A stretch of 55,263 nt of DNA from DATMQA01 sp035566895 (GCA_035566895.1 DATMQA010000142.1:1-55263), one strand, 5' to 3'. Counted from the stretch's first letter, positions 6,788 through 15,734 are shown. Program-made: numbers and translations. The notes: a model not told the origin generated them from the sequence alone.

Positions 6788-9700
6788 CTACGTCACCCCG
6801 TTTAGCGGAACCACAAACCGAATGGTAGTGCCGTGCCCCGGTTGGGATTCGATGCGGCAGGACCCGCCGATATCGGCCATACGCCTGGCCATGTTGTGGA
6901 GGCCATCCCGGCCCTCGGAAGAAGCCTCCGCCGCGGTCTCGCCCAGGGAGGGACTAAAACCGACGCCGTTGTCGGCCGCGGTGAGTTCGAAGGCCGAGGC
7001 CCCGCAGCAAATAGAAACCTTGGCCTGGCTCGCGCCTGAATGCTTGAGGATGTTGGTGAAGGCCTCGTGTGCCGCGAGGAAAAGATGGTGGCGAGTCTGC
7101 GAAGGGATGCGGTGGGACGGGAATTCGGCGGGGACGGACAGCTCGCAGTGGATGCCAGTCATTTGAAAATAATCCTGGGCGTACTGCGCGATGTAGGAGG
7201 CGACATGATCGAGCGTATCATTTTTAGGATTGACGGCCCAGACAATTTCGTCGAGCGAATGCAGCACCTCGCGGGACGCGTCGGAAATCGAGGCGATTTC
7301 ATGCTGCAGCTCATCGGGCAGTTTATCGTTTCCGCGAGCGTGTTCGCTGAGGAAAGAAATGCGGCAAAGTTTAGCGCCCATTTCATCGTGAAGGTCCTGG
7401 GCAATGCGAGTTCGCTCGCGTTCCAGTCCGCGTTCCTGTTCGAGCCGTTTGAGCCGGCGCTGGAGCTTGCTTTGTTCGACCAGCCGGGCCGTGCCGGCGA
7501 TGGAAATGACAAGTCCGAGCAGTGCCGGGGTGATGATCCACCAGGATTGCCAGAAATGCGGGGACACCTTCACCGCCAGGCTCGCGCCAGTCTCGGTCCA
7601 GACTCCGTCCCGGTCGCAGGCGGTCACCTGGAAATGGTAAACACCGGGAGGCAGATAATTGTAAAAGGCCGTGCGCCGCACGCCGGCCTCGACCCAGTCG
7701 GCGTCCAGGCCATCCAAGCGGTAGCGGAAGCGGAGCTCTTCGGGAGCATCGGAACCAAGGCCCGCGTATTGCAGCTCGATCCGATGCTTGCCGGGAGGGA
7801 CGTTCAGCATTCCCGGCTGCGGCTGGTGGTCCTCGCCGGCGGGCTCTCCGTCCACCATGACTTCCTCGATCACCACGGCTGGTGGGTGCATCAAGTTCGT
7901 GTGCTGCTGGGGTTGGGTCACAACGACACCCAAGGAGGTTGAGAACCAAAGCAGACCGGATTTGGTCTTCAAGCCCGCAGGAAAGAACCCGCCGGTGCAT
8001 TCCTCGGAAGGCATTCCCTCAGCATGGCCATAAATCCTGGGAAACAATGGCCGCGATTTGCCCACGGCGGCTTTCTCCAGTTCGAGCTTATTCACGCAGG
8101 CAATCCCATGGTCGCCTCCGAGCCAGAGACCTCCGGCGTCATCTTCGAGGATCTGCGAGATGGTATCATCCCGGAGACCCTCGCGGGTGGTTATCGTGGC
8201 CAGGCGGCCATCCCGCCACCAGCTCAAGCCTCCGCCGGCCGTGCCGATCCAGAGAGTGCCTCGCGAATCCAAGCACAGGGTGCGGATGGCATCGCTGGAC
8301 AAGCCGGTCCCTTGCCCATAATGGACGCGCACCTCGTCGTTGCACCGGTACAAGCCACCGCCATCGGTGCCGATCCATACGAGGGCATTGGCGGCAGGGA
8401 CGATGGCGGTAATCGGATGAGTTTCACGGAGAGCGGCGCGCTCGGACCATCGACCTTTTGCGAGCCGCCAAACTGATCCTTCGCGGGTCCCGGCCCAGAT
8501 TGCGCCTTGCGGATCTTCGGCCAGGGAAATGACGTTCAGGTTTGACAACCCTAGTGGAGTGGCTTCGTCAGCAACCGCTTGTGGATCTTTGAAGCGCAAC
8601 AGCCCGCGGGCGTGGGCGACCAGGCAACTGCCATCGCGGGTTACGAGTAATGCTTTGACCTGGGGGTCGCGCAAAGGCAAGCCGGCGGCAGTCAAGCGGC
8701 TGAAAGTCTTTCCCTCCCAGCGATAGAGACCATCGTTGGGCTTAGCGGCCCAGATGACTCCCGGCGCAACCTCCCGTAAGCCCAGCACCGGTCCGTAACC
8801 CAGGCCTTCGTCCTGACCAAATACACAAAACGTGTTGCGGCGAAGCTGATTCAGGCCGGAATCAGTCCCCACCCATAATTTCCCTTCGCGGTCAACGAGG
8901 AAGGATTTGATCCGATTGTCGGTGAGACCGGTGCTGGCATCCACCGCTTTGAGTTTTCCTCCGTTGAAACGAAACAAACCTTCGCTGACAGAGCCGGCCC
9001 AAAAGGTGCCATCCGGTTCCTCGGCCAGGACTTTCACGTAGGGCCTGGCGCTATGGCGAGGAATCCGATAGCGGCGCCACTGGCCGCCATCCTTACAAAG
9101 CACAAAATCGTCTCCGGCGCCGACCCAAAGCCGCCCGCCAGCGTCCACCCGCAGGCAATGCGGATCGCGGAGCAAATCTCCCACGGAGGGATCCGTCAAA
9201 GGAGTGAGCTTGCCGCCGTCAAATCGGAAGATGCCGGCGCCAGTAGCGCCGACCCACATGTTTCCTTTTCCATCGTTAAACAGGAAGGCGATGGGCTTGC
9301 CATGGAATGGTGCATCAGCGCTCAGGGGCTCAAACCGGCCGCTCTGGTAAACGGCGAGGCCCGCTTCGCTGCCCAGCCATAATTTGCCTTCCTGGTCTTC
9401 TGCCAGCGCGGTGATCGAATCGGACGGCAGCCCGTCCTCCTTCTTGAAGGTGGTGGACTTGCCGCTCTCGAAGCGGACCAATCCGCCACCGCCAGTTCCT
9501 ATCCATAAACGGCCCAGACTGTCTCCAAACAAGGTCCGCACCGGAGCGCCATGCAAACCTGCCTTTGTGCCGAAGGGAACAAACCGCACGCCATCAAAGC
9601 GAGCCAGGCCATCATCGCCCCCGAGCCAAAGATAGCCATCGCGCGTTTGAGTCAAAGCCTGGATGGGATTGTGGGGCATGCCGGGCTGCGCCTGCCAGGA

Positions 9701-10513
9701 ATGGAAGCTGAAGGGCAATGGCCCGAGGCCGCCGTTGGGTATAGGCGTCCCAGCTTTGGCGCTGCTGGTGTCCACAAAATCGCTGAAGGAGGTTGCAATC
9801 GCCATGCTGCTGAAGGTCCAGCCGCCACCGCCGCCGCCATGACGCAGGCGGATGGAGTCGAATGAGGCGTTAACGCTGAACCGGGTAATCAGTGATTCCA
9901 GTTGGTACACTTCGTTGGCGCCGGGACCGAGGTCCGGGTTCAACCAAACCGTCACCAGATCATCTCCGTCCGGAACATACTGGACCTTGAAGACGATGGT
10001 GCGGCCATTGCCGCGGCGCGGCAATTCATAGGAGGAGGGCGCTCCAGAGGCCAGAGGTTCGGGGTTGGAGGAGTGCAGGTCGGTGTAGCTGGCGACCTTG
10101 CTGGATTTCCCGGTTTCATCGGCATTGACGAAGGCGCTATAGGCCCAGGCTTTTAAGGCGTTGCCGACGCCTAGCCGCTCGGTGTCGCCTTCGTACAACT
10201 CGAAGCCGGCAAAGTATTCCTCCGTGGACGAATCCGAAAGCGGTTCGACATGAAATTTGAAATAGAGTGTGCCGGAGGAGGAATCATCCCTTTTCAATGC
10301 GCCCCCAAGGATGTCGGCGCCGGCGCCGTTCTCATGAACCAGGGTGGCGCCAAGGTCGCTCCATAAGATGATCGCCTGGGAGGGGAACACCAGGAAGAGG
10401 AGCAGCAAGGCCACGGAGCGGACGCACGCTTTGAACGCGACAGACAGGATCCCCTGAGAAAGCGGCTCTGGAGGCGAGCCAAACGGACAGGAGGCGACGG
10501 CGTAGCCGAACAT
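6788..10513 (-). CDS. Two-component propeller sensor histidine kinase
   Basis: Membrane sensor kinase of about 1241 residues. Order: a signal/membrane segment (VALLLLFLVFPSQA), a jelly-roll-like extracytoplasmic domain of about 200 residues, then many propeller repeats of the type DGYLWLGGDDGLARFDG, GRLWIGTGGGGLVRFE and GTLWIGTAGGGLSWW (about residues 260-840). Next is a Y_Y_Y domain (RFRYRLDGLDADWVE), one membrane helix (WWIITPALLGLVISIAG), a HisKA_3 dimerisation box with His in DLHDEMGAKLCRISFLSEHA, and a HATPase (ADNGVGF, GRDGLHNMARRM, GHGTTIRF). The architecture matches glycan-sensing two-component propeller proteins, here with NarL-type kinase parts. ATG at 10513 is preferred to the TTG at 10558. 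The extra jelly-roll domain before the propeller is less usual. Confidence 0.9.
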   Translation of the reverse strand: MFGYAVASCPFGSPPEPLSQGILSVAFKACVRSVALLLLFLVFPSQAIILWSDLGATLVHENGAGADILGGALKRDDSSSGTLYFKFHVEPLSDSSTEEYFAGFELYEGDTERLGVGNALKAWAYSAFVNADETGKSSKVASYTDLHSSNPEPLASGAPSSYELPRRGNGRTIVFKVQYVPDGDDLVTVWLNPDLGPGANEVYQLESLITRFSVNASFDSIRLRHGGGGGGWTFSSMAIATSFSDFVDTSSAKAGTPIPNGGLGPLPFSFHSWQAQPGMPHNPIQALTQTRDGYLWLGGDDGLARFDGVRFVPFGTKAGLHGAPVRTLFGDSLGRLWIGTGGGGLVRFESGKSTTFKKEDGLPSDSITALAEDQEGKLWLGSEAGLAVYQSGRFEPLSADAPFHGKPIAFLFNDGKGNMWVGATGAGIFRFDGGKLTPLTDPSVGDLLRDPHCLRVDAGGRLWVGAGDDFVLCKDGGQWRRYRIPRHSARPYVKVLAEEPDGTFWAGSVSEGLFRFNGGKLKAVDASTGLTDNRIKSFLVDREGKLWVGTDSGLNQLRRNTFCVFGQDEGLGYGPVLGLREVAPGVIWAAKPNDGLYRWEGKTFSRLTAAGLPLRDPQVKALLVTRDGSCLVAHARGLLRFKDPQAVADEATPLGLSNLNVISLAEDPQGAIWAGTREGSVWRLAKGRWSERAALRETHPITAIVPAANALVWIGTDGGGLYRCNDEVRVHYGQGTGLSSDAIRTLCLDSRGTLWIGTAGGGLSWWRDGRLATITTREGLRDDTISQILEDDAGGLWLGGDHGIACVNKLELEKAAVGKSRPLFPRIYGHAEGMPSEECTGGFFPAGLKTKSGLLWFSTSLGVVVTQPQQHTNLMHPPAVVIEEVMVDGEPAGEDHQPQPGMLNVPPGKHRIELQYAGLGSDAPEELRFRYRLDGLDADWVEAGVRRTAFYNYLPPGVYHFQVTACDRDGVWTETGASLAVKVSPHFWQSWWIITPALLGLVISIAGTARLVEQSKLQRRLKRLEQERGLERERTRIAQDLHDEMGAKLCRISFLSEHARGNDKLPDELQHEIASISDASREVLHSLDEIVWAVNPKNDTLDHVASYIAQYAQDYFQMTGIHCELSVPAEFPSHRIPSQTRHHLFLAAHEAFTNILKHSGASQAKVSICCGASAFELTAADNGVGFSPSLGETAAEASSEGRDGLHNMARRMADIGGSCRIESQPGHGTTIRFVVPLNGVT

Positions 10514-10578
10514 GGTTTTGACGGCCAGGATTATGACGCCGGAAGTCGCGTTACACAAGCCAACAAGTGTTTCTGATG

Positions 10579-10598
10579 TGTCACCGTTTCATGCGACT
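10579..10598 (+). promoter_or_regulatory. 20-bp shared upstream motif, copy 2
   Basis: The sequence TGTCACCGTTTCATGCGACT lies in the divergent region between the histidine kinase and the pseudopilin. It has the standard orientation toward the pseudopilin, ending 62 bp before the ATG at 10661. It is also about 65 bp upstream of the kinase ATG in the opposite orientation, so it could affect both transcripts. Confidence 0.6.
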
Positions 10599-10660
10599 TT
10601 TGAGGAGCGGAACGAAGTTGCTAGATTAGAGAATTAGACGACTCGTGTGGGAGAAATATT

Positions 10661-11572
10661 ATGAATCGTAAAAAGGCTGCCAGGGTTGGAGCTTTAAGAG
10701 CGGCATTCACGCTGATCGAATTGCTGGTGGTCATTGCGATTATCGCCATTCTGGCGGCGATGTTGCTTCCGGCCTTGAGCAAAGCGAAGGACCGCTCGTT
10801 GGGAATAGCCTGCCTGAGCAATACCAGGCAGATCGGTCTCTCCTTCATGATGTATGCGAGCGACAACGGAGATTTTTTTCCATCGCCCCCGACTTGGTGG
10901 ACGCCTGGACCTTATAAGAATGCGCAGGGATTGATTTGCGGCGGGGAGTGGCTGTTACGGGACCAGGTCACGCCGAATACCCCGGCGCCAATGTTGAAAA
11001 CTTATCTGCCAAATCACAAAACCTGGGTATGCCCGAAGCGGAAACGTGGCCTGACTTACACCAGCGCACCCGGACTGTGGGACCCAAGCATCACGGGTTT
11101 TCTTTCTTACGGATTCAATTCCTGTGGCGTTTTTGGCGCTGTAAACCCCAACGACGGGAACATGATCAATGCAAAACCGTTCAAAGGTTCCTCTGTCTTG
11201 AGGCCGTCCGACATGGTGGCGCTCACCGACACCAGCGGGTCGAACGACCCGAATAACACGCCCGCTGCCGCCTGGCTGGACTCCTTCTGGGCGGGATATT
11301 CGGGACCTACGCTCCCCGTGACCGACTCGGAGAATGCGCGGCTTCAGACCGCGTATGCCAAACACAATGATCGGGTGAACGTAATATATGTCGATGGACA
11401 TTCGGCGCCTTCGCGGCCAAGCGCTCTGACCTGGGGACAGTTCTATGGTGTTTTTGGCGCCGGGGTTACTCTCAAAACCTCTCCTTCAACCCCTGTGAGC
11501 ACTGTCCAATCGGATGCTGCCATCAGCAAGGCGGCCTACGACAGCCAGCAATGGGCGGCCGATCCGGAATGA
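10661..11572 (+). CDS. Type II secretion-like pseudopilin (H-X9-DG type)
   Basis: Exported pilin-like protein, 303 residues. A basic leader (MNRKKAARVGALRA) is followed by the prepilin cleavage/methylation segment AFTLIELLVVIAIIAILAAM, with Glu at position 5 after the predicted cleavage before Phe. The soluble domain contains DTSGSNDP and ends with the H-X9-DG signature (HNDRVNVIYVDGH). This is the form greatly expanded in Verrucomicrobiota, Planctomycetota and Lentisphaerota. These proteins are probably processed by a prepilin peptidase and sit at the membrane or surface; individual roles are unclear. The stop overlaps the ATG of the next GH71/99-like gene (ATGA), suggesting one operon. Motif copy 2 is upstream. 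Confidence 0.92.
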   Translation: MNRKKAARVGALRAAFTLIELLVVIAIIAILAAMLLPALSKAKDRSLGIACLSNTRQIGLSFMMYASDNGDFFPSPPTWWTPGPYKNAQGLICGGEWLLRDQVTPNTPAPMLKTYLPNHKTWVCPKRKRGLTYTSAPGLWDPSITGFLSYGFNSCGVFGAVNPNDGNMINAKPFKGSSVLRPSDMVALTDTSGSNDPNNTPAAAWLDSFWAGYSGPTLPVTDSENARLQTAYAKHNDRVNVIYVDGHSAPSRPSALTWGQFYGVFGAGVTLKTSPSTPVSTVQSDAAISKAAYDSQQWAADPE

Positions 11573-13059
11573 CCGGTTTTGAGCCTGGCCGCGAGTGTGG
11601 TAGAGTGAATCGTGTTCCTGTGAAATATAGAGGTATTGTCATCCTGGCGGCCCTTGCCCCGCTTTTATTCGCCGTGCCGCAAGCCGCTCAGGGCGCCTCA
11701 AAGCCGGTGATGGTTCATTATATGCCTTGGTTTGTCTCTAAGCCCTACAGCGGCTCGTGGGGATGGCACTGGACGATGAACCATTTCAATCCCGATCTGG
11801 TCAACACAAATGGCCAAAGGCAGATTGCTTCGTGGTACTATCCCTTGATTGGCCCCTACGACTCGGTTGACCCTGCCGTCCTTGAATATCATGCGCTCCT
11901 GATGAAGCTGGCGGGAATCGATGGAGTCATTGTGGATTGGTATGGTTCGGACAACTACAACGATTACGCGATCAATAATCAGCGCACGCTGGCTTTGCTG
12001 AATTACACCCGGAAGGCGGGTCTGAAATTCTCGCTCTGTTATGAAGACGCGACGATCCAGCAGGAGATCAGCGGCAGTTATATCACAGCGGGTGCCGCCA
12101 TTTCCCACGCTCAGCAGACCATGCTTTATGTGCAAACGAATTATTTCACGGATCCGAGCTTTCTGCGCCTGAGCAACGCGCCGGTATTCCTGAATTTCGG
12201 GCCGCAATATTTCAAAAACAATTCCGATTGGGTGTCCATTTTTTCGGTGTTAAATCCTACCAATCAGCCGGCGTTTTTCACCGAAGACAACCGGCTGGCG
12301 GCCGGGTGGGGTGCTTTCGATTGGCCGCCGATGTGGATGTCTGGCGGCGGCACCAATACGCTGACGCAGGCGCAGCTCCAGAGTTATCTCACGAGCTTTG
12401 ATCAAAAAGGGGGCGGGTGGCCCGCCTTTGTGAGCAGCGCCTTCCCGAGATTCCACGATATTTATGCTCAAGCCGGTGTGGGTGCATCGTATGGCTACCT
12501 GGATGATGCCAACGGGAGCACTTTGACGAACACCTTGAGCTGGGCGATGACCAACAATTCGGCCATAGTCCAGCTCGTCACATGGAATGACTTTGGCGAA
12601 GGGACGATAATTGAGCCAACGCAGGATTACGGTTATCGGGACCTTGGGATTGTTCAGAATTTGCGCCGTCAGTACCTGGACCCCGGTTTTTCCTATCACA
12701 CCAACGACCTGGCGATGGCCTTGCGATTTTACAATCTCCGTAAGCAATATGCGAACAGCACTCCCATCTCAGCCGAGCTGAACCGCATTTTCACCAATAT
12801 CGTTTCCGGACAAATCTCCATGGCAAACCTGCGGCTGACGGGCATAGAATCCAACCGGCCGGTAATTTACAATCTCTCCCACAGCGGCATTGTGCTCCAG
12901 TTCCAGATTGGGGGGTATGTGGCTTCCAGCGTTCAGGTCCAGGTTTCAACCAATCTGACCTCCTGGCAGACTGCCCAAACCTTCGCCGTCACCACTAATG
13001 TGCTGGTTTTCAGCACCGACGTCACGCAGACGGCATACAGCTTTTTCAAAGCTCAATAG
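11569..13059 (+). CDS. Secreted GH71/GH99-like glycoside hydrolase (copy 2)
   Basis: Paralogue of the gene at 4772, with the same barrel landmarks: KPVMVHYMPWFVSKPYSGSW, GVIVDWYGSDNYNDY and VTWNDFGEGTIIEPTQDYGY. A hydrophobic signal segment (GIVILAALAPLLFAVPQAAQ) precedes the barrel. Unlike copy 1 it has a C-terminal beta module of about 65 residues (SSVQVQVSTNLTSWQTAQTF, ending in YSFFKAQ), which resembles the C-termini of the proteins at 13142 and 24876. The ATG at 11569 overlaps the pseudopilin stop by four bases; GTG codons at 11605 and 11620 would give a more compact signal peptide. It is likely co-transcribed with the pseudopilin under motif copy 2. The substrate is unknown; an alpha-linked glycan is the clan expectation. 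Confidence 0.8.
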   Translation: MTGFEPGRECGRVNRVPVKYRGIVILAALAPLLFAVPQAAQGASKPVMVHYMPWFVSKPYSGSWGWHWTMNHFNPDLVNTNGQRQIASWYYPLIGPYDSVDPAVLEYHALLMKLAGIDGVIVDWYGSDNYNDYAINNQRTLALLNYTRKAGLKFSLCYEDATIQQEISGSYITAGAAISHAQQTMLYVQTNYFTDPSFLRLSNAPVFLNFGPQYFKNNSDWVSIFSVLNPTNQPAFFTEDNRLAAGWGAFDWPPMWMSGGGTNTLTQAQLQSYLTSFDQKGGGWPAFVSSAFPRFHDIYAQAGVGASYGYLDDANGSTLTNTLSWAMTNNSAIVQLVTWNDFGEGTIIEPTQDYGYRDLGIVQNLRRQYLDPGFSYHTNDLAMALRFYNLRKQYANSTPISAELNRIFTNIVSGQISMANLRLTGIESNRPVIYNLSHSGIVLQFQIGGYVASSVQVQVSTNLTSWQTAQTFAVTTNVLVFSTDVTQTAYSFFKAQ

Positions 13060-13141
13060 TGTAACCCAAAAGGAGCGCCGACTTGCAATCGGCTTACGGT
13101 TGTTCTTAGGCCTGGTCGCCCGCCCAATGATTGTGCATCGG

Positions 13142-14587
13142 TCAAGGATTGGACAAGCGGAAGAACACGGGGGGATTGGTCGGGTTTATCGCGATCATAA
13201 ACGGGCTGGACGTGCCACTGCCGGTGGCATGCCAGTTGGTGCCAATACCTGCACGGTTCGTTTGGGCCTGGACACTGTAACCCGGGAAAGTGGCGCTGTC
13301 CCAGGACAAGGTTAAAAGGCCGCCGCTTCTGGAGATAGCCAGGATTGGAGGAACCGCCAGCGTGCCCGTGACGTCAATGGAGCCGGTCGTCAGCGTGTTA
13401 TCAACCCAGCTTAAATTATTCCGCAAGCTCGGGAAACTGGTGGAGACGAATCCGCCAGCATAACTCGGGGCATCGAAAAGCTTAAAGCTGGCGCCCGGTC
13501 CCGGAGGAGCCCCGGAGTTGATGACGTTCAGCAATCCGCTGTAGTACAACGCGGTGCCAGCGCCGGGCTGAAGAACGATCGTATTACTATGCGCAAGGTC
13601 AAACACCAGCGTTCCGTTGAGGGTTGGGGTGTTGGTGGTAAGTGTGATGGCGGTGCCAATGGCATAGGTTCCGTTGACCGTTATAGTTGGGAGCGTAAGT
13701 GCGTTGCTGCCGGCGATGTTCCCCGTGCCGTCAAAACTAATGCTGCCATATCCGGCGCCGAATATAGAGCCATTATTTGTAAGGTTTCCGCCAATACCCC
13801 AAGTGATTACGTCCGACACATACCAACCATTGGTGTAGGGACCACCCGGATAGGCGGGCACACTGTTGGTGGGGCCGGCGACAATTACATTGCCGCCAAA
13901 ATAGTTCGTGCCCAGCGCGCCGTTCAAGTCCTCCAGCAAACCATAAACAAAAGTGTTACTTACCACCGTTAGATTGTCTCCGGAGCAATCCCAGGCACAG
14001 CCTGCGCCAATCGTCAGATTGCCACCGATGGTGATCGGGGCTCCTCCGCTTCCTTGTTGCACCTTGGTATGTCCGAGCAAAGTCATATTCCCGGCAATGG
14101 TCATAGGCGTGGGGCCACCTGCATCAGGGGAGAAGTTGTTGAAGTTTTGGTATTCGGAATATGGTGGAATGGGGTCCACGTAATTGGTATTAGCAAACAC
14201 AAGATTATAGTAATTGCATCGCTTGGCATAGTAAGGATTGCCAGGGTGAATGACGGTATTGCCGGCGGCGGCGGCATCCAGGGTGGTGAGCTGATAAGTC
14301 CCAAAGTTGCCGAAAATGGTTAGCGTGGAATTCGTAGCCATCGTTACCTTGCCGTTCGTGGTGTCGTCGGCAATAGTTTGGGCTGAAGCGTTCGTATTCA
14401 CAGTAACATTTACTCCAGCCGCGATAGAAACAACGTCATTTTTTCCCGGCACAGTTGCGCTATTCCATATGGTGGCGTCTCCCCAATTACCGCTGTTGGT
14501 AGCGGTGATAGCTGCCGCGCGGCTCGTCGATGAGAAAAGCAAGATGAACAGGACAGTCAATACCGCGAAGATGAGTTTTGTTTTCAT
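13142..14587 (-). CDS. Secreted beta-repeat protein with C-terminal beta module
   Basis: Exported protein of about 481 residues. The signal peptide is MKTKLIFAVLTVLFILLFSS, cut near SRAAA. The mature part begins with the GNWGDATIWNSATVPGKNDV pattern seen at the start of passenger-like beta-helix proteins, followed by repeated short strands rich in Gly, Asn and Thr (TIAGNMTLLG, TIGGNLTIGAG). The last ~70 residues (LTLSWDSATFPGYSVQAQTN, then FFRLSNP) match the C-terminal module type in copy 2 of the GH71/99-like pair and in the giant protein at 24876. There is no autotransporter barrel. The ATG at 14587 is preferred to the TTG at 14593. Motif copy 3 lies 115 bp upstream of this ATG. Function unknown, probably surface or matrix. 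Confidence 0.75.
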   Translation of the reverse strand: MKTKLIFAVLTVLFILLFSSTSRAAAITATNSGNWGDATIWNSATVPGKNDVVSIAAGVNVTVNTNASAQTIADDTTNGKVTMATNSTLTIFGNFGTYQLTTLDAAAAGNTVIHPGNPYYAKRCNYYNLVFANTNYVDPIPPYSEYQNFNNFSPDAGGPTPMTIAGNMTLLGHTKVQQGSGGAPITIGGNLTIGAGCAWDCSGDNLTVVSNTFVYGLLEDLNGALGTNYFGGNVIVAGPTNSVPAYPGGPYTNGWYVSDVITWGIGGNLTNNGSIFGAGYGSISFDGTGNIAGSNALTLPTITVNGTYAIGTAITLTTNTPTLNGTLVFDLAHSNTIVLQPGAGTALYYSGLLNVINSGAPPGPGASFKLFDAPSYAGGFVSTSFPSLRNNLSWVDNTLTTGSIDVTGTLAVPPILAISRSGGLLTLSWDSATFPGYSVQAQTNRAGIGTNWHATGSGTSSPFMIAINPTNPPVFFRLSNP

Positions 14588-14702
14588 GGTCAATTTGGGT
14601 CGGGTTGGACTAGTTGAGATTATTTATTTGTGCTTGGGAGCAAGTTCGAAGGTCTTTGATTACGAATATTTTTTAGAATACTGTGAATCGCGTGTCAACG
14701 GC

Positions 14703-14722
14703 AGTCGCATAAAATGGGGACA
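14703..14722 (-). promoter_or_regulatory. 20-bp shared upstream motif, copy 3
   Basis: Read toward the beta-repeat protein gene, the sequence is TGTCCCCATTTTATGCGACT. It has the same orientation relative to the downstream gene as the other three copies, with a somewhat longer leader of 115 bp. Confidence 0.55.
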
Positions 14723-14883
14723 GTGCAAAAACAAGCGTTTCCCTTTTGGCAGGTATCCGGACGGGACGCTTGTTCTGACGTTGGTTCTTGAGTTGGCCTG
14801 CTTCCAACAGGACTTGGAAAAGCAGATATTCCATCTTTGCCTGCGGCGAAAGAACGCTGCAGATCCCGGGAAGAACATAGTGA

Positions 14884-14910
14884 AGAAAAAAGCCGCCCCG
14901 AGAGGCGGCT
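14884..14910 (-). terminator. Intrinsic terminator of the PEP-CTERM gene
   Basis: An eight-base-pair GC-rich stem (AAGCCGCC and GGCGGCTT, 14889-14910) with a six-base loop is followed on the minus strand by a run of six T. It lies about 26 bp past the stop of the PEP-CTERM gene and is the clearest Rho-independent terminator in the window. Confidence 0.85.
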
Positions 14911-14936
14911 TGAAAAACGAATTGGAAACCGGTTCC

Positions 14937-15569
14937 TTATTTACGACGGCGGAAGGCCAGGAGGCCGGCGGTGCCCAAACCGACCAACGCCAACGTCGTC
15001 GGTTCAGGGACCTGGCTCAAGGTGATACTGCTGTACGTAATATCATAGTTCCCCGAAACATTAGCTGGATCTATTTGAAAGTTCATACCGTTTATGATAG
15101 CGCCGGCGGCAACATGGGCTTGATTAGGGGCTTGAAGAGCGAAGGTATAACTATTTAAACCCGGGGTCGGGACGTTATACCCGGTTCCATAGTAATCTGT
15201 ACCGCCCATACTATCGTCAAGCGCAAACAAAACATTCACACCAGCCACGGCATTTCCGGAGTTCCACAAAAAGTGAAACGTGACTTGTGTATCGAGGGGA
15301 TTGAGTGGTGTCTGTTGGCCCGCAGGAATGGCATAATACATTGTGCTAAACGAGCCGGTGCCACCGGGCGCGTTAAACTCCAAGCCGGTTGGGGTGGACG
15401 TAATCGTTGTAAGAGGAGTATTCCAGTACCCGGTATATGACGCGGCTGCAGGATTTATATTTGACAAATAGGTGGTGCCAGTGATGGCTTGCGCCTGAAC
15501 CGAGTTGGCAAATACCAGCCCACTCGCCACTGCCAGGGCGGCCACAAACCATTTTGTATGTTGTTTCAT
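14937..15569 (-). CDS. PEP-CTERM sorting domain protein
   Basis: Exported protein of 210 residues. The signal peptide is at about residues 1-27 (WFVAALAVASGLVFANSVQA). A beta-rich middle domain of about 155 residues has no family I recognise. The C-terminal sorting tail is VPEPTTLALVGLGTAGLLAF followed by RRRK. PEP-CTERM tails are recognised and cleaved by exosortase, which usually leads to release or surface attachment with exopolysaccharide. No exosortase gene is in this window, so the enzyme must be elsewhere. Motif copy 4 is 165 bp upstream and a strong terminator follows. A second, orphan PEP-CTERM tail lies at 51002-51073. Confidence 0.93.
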   Translation of the reverse strand: MKQHTKWFVAALAVASGLVFANSVQAQAITGTTYLSNINPAAASYTGYWNTPLTTITSTPTGLEFNAPGGTGSFSTMYYAIPAGQQTPLNPLDTQVTFHFLWNSGNAVAGVNVLFALDDSMGGTDYYGTGYNVPTPGLNSYTFALQAPNQAHVAAGAIINGMNFQIDPANVSGNYDITYSSITLSQVPEPTTLALVGLGTAGLLAFRRRK

Positions 15570-15734
15570 AAGTCTGTTTTTTTGTTTTAGTCTCTAAGGC
15601 TCCGATGAAAATCACGGTCCGGCGTCGTTTTGAGCCAGGGCCAGGAGGTGTCTCGGGATGAGATCATGATTAAATTTCATCGGCTGTCTGCATGCTTTTC
15701 ACGCCGAATATAGCAGTGACAAGGCATTGACGGT

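Noticed and set aside
10579..10598. The shared 20-bp motif as a sigma-54 promoter (TGGCAC-N5-TTGC)
   Set aside because: All four copies have TGTC instead of TGGC at the -24 element and the GC of the -12 part is one base too far away. The conserved block also extends past the -12 position. It fits an operator better.
13077..13093. Terminator between the convergent genes ending at 13059 and 13142
   Set aside because: The stem GCCGA/TCGGC is only five base pairs and has no T-run on either strand.
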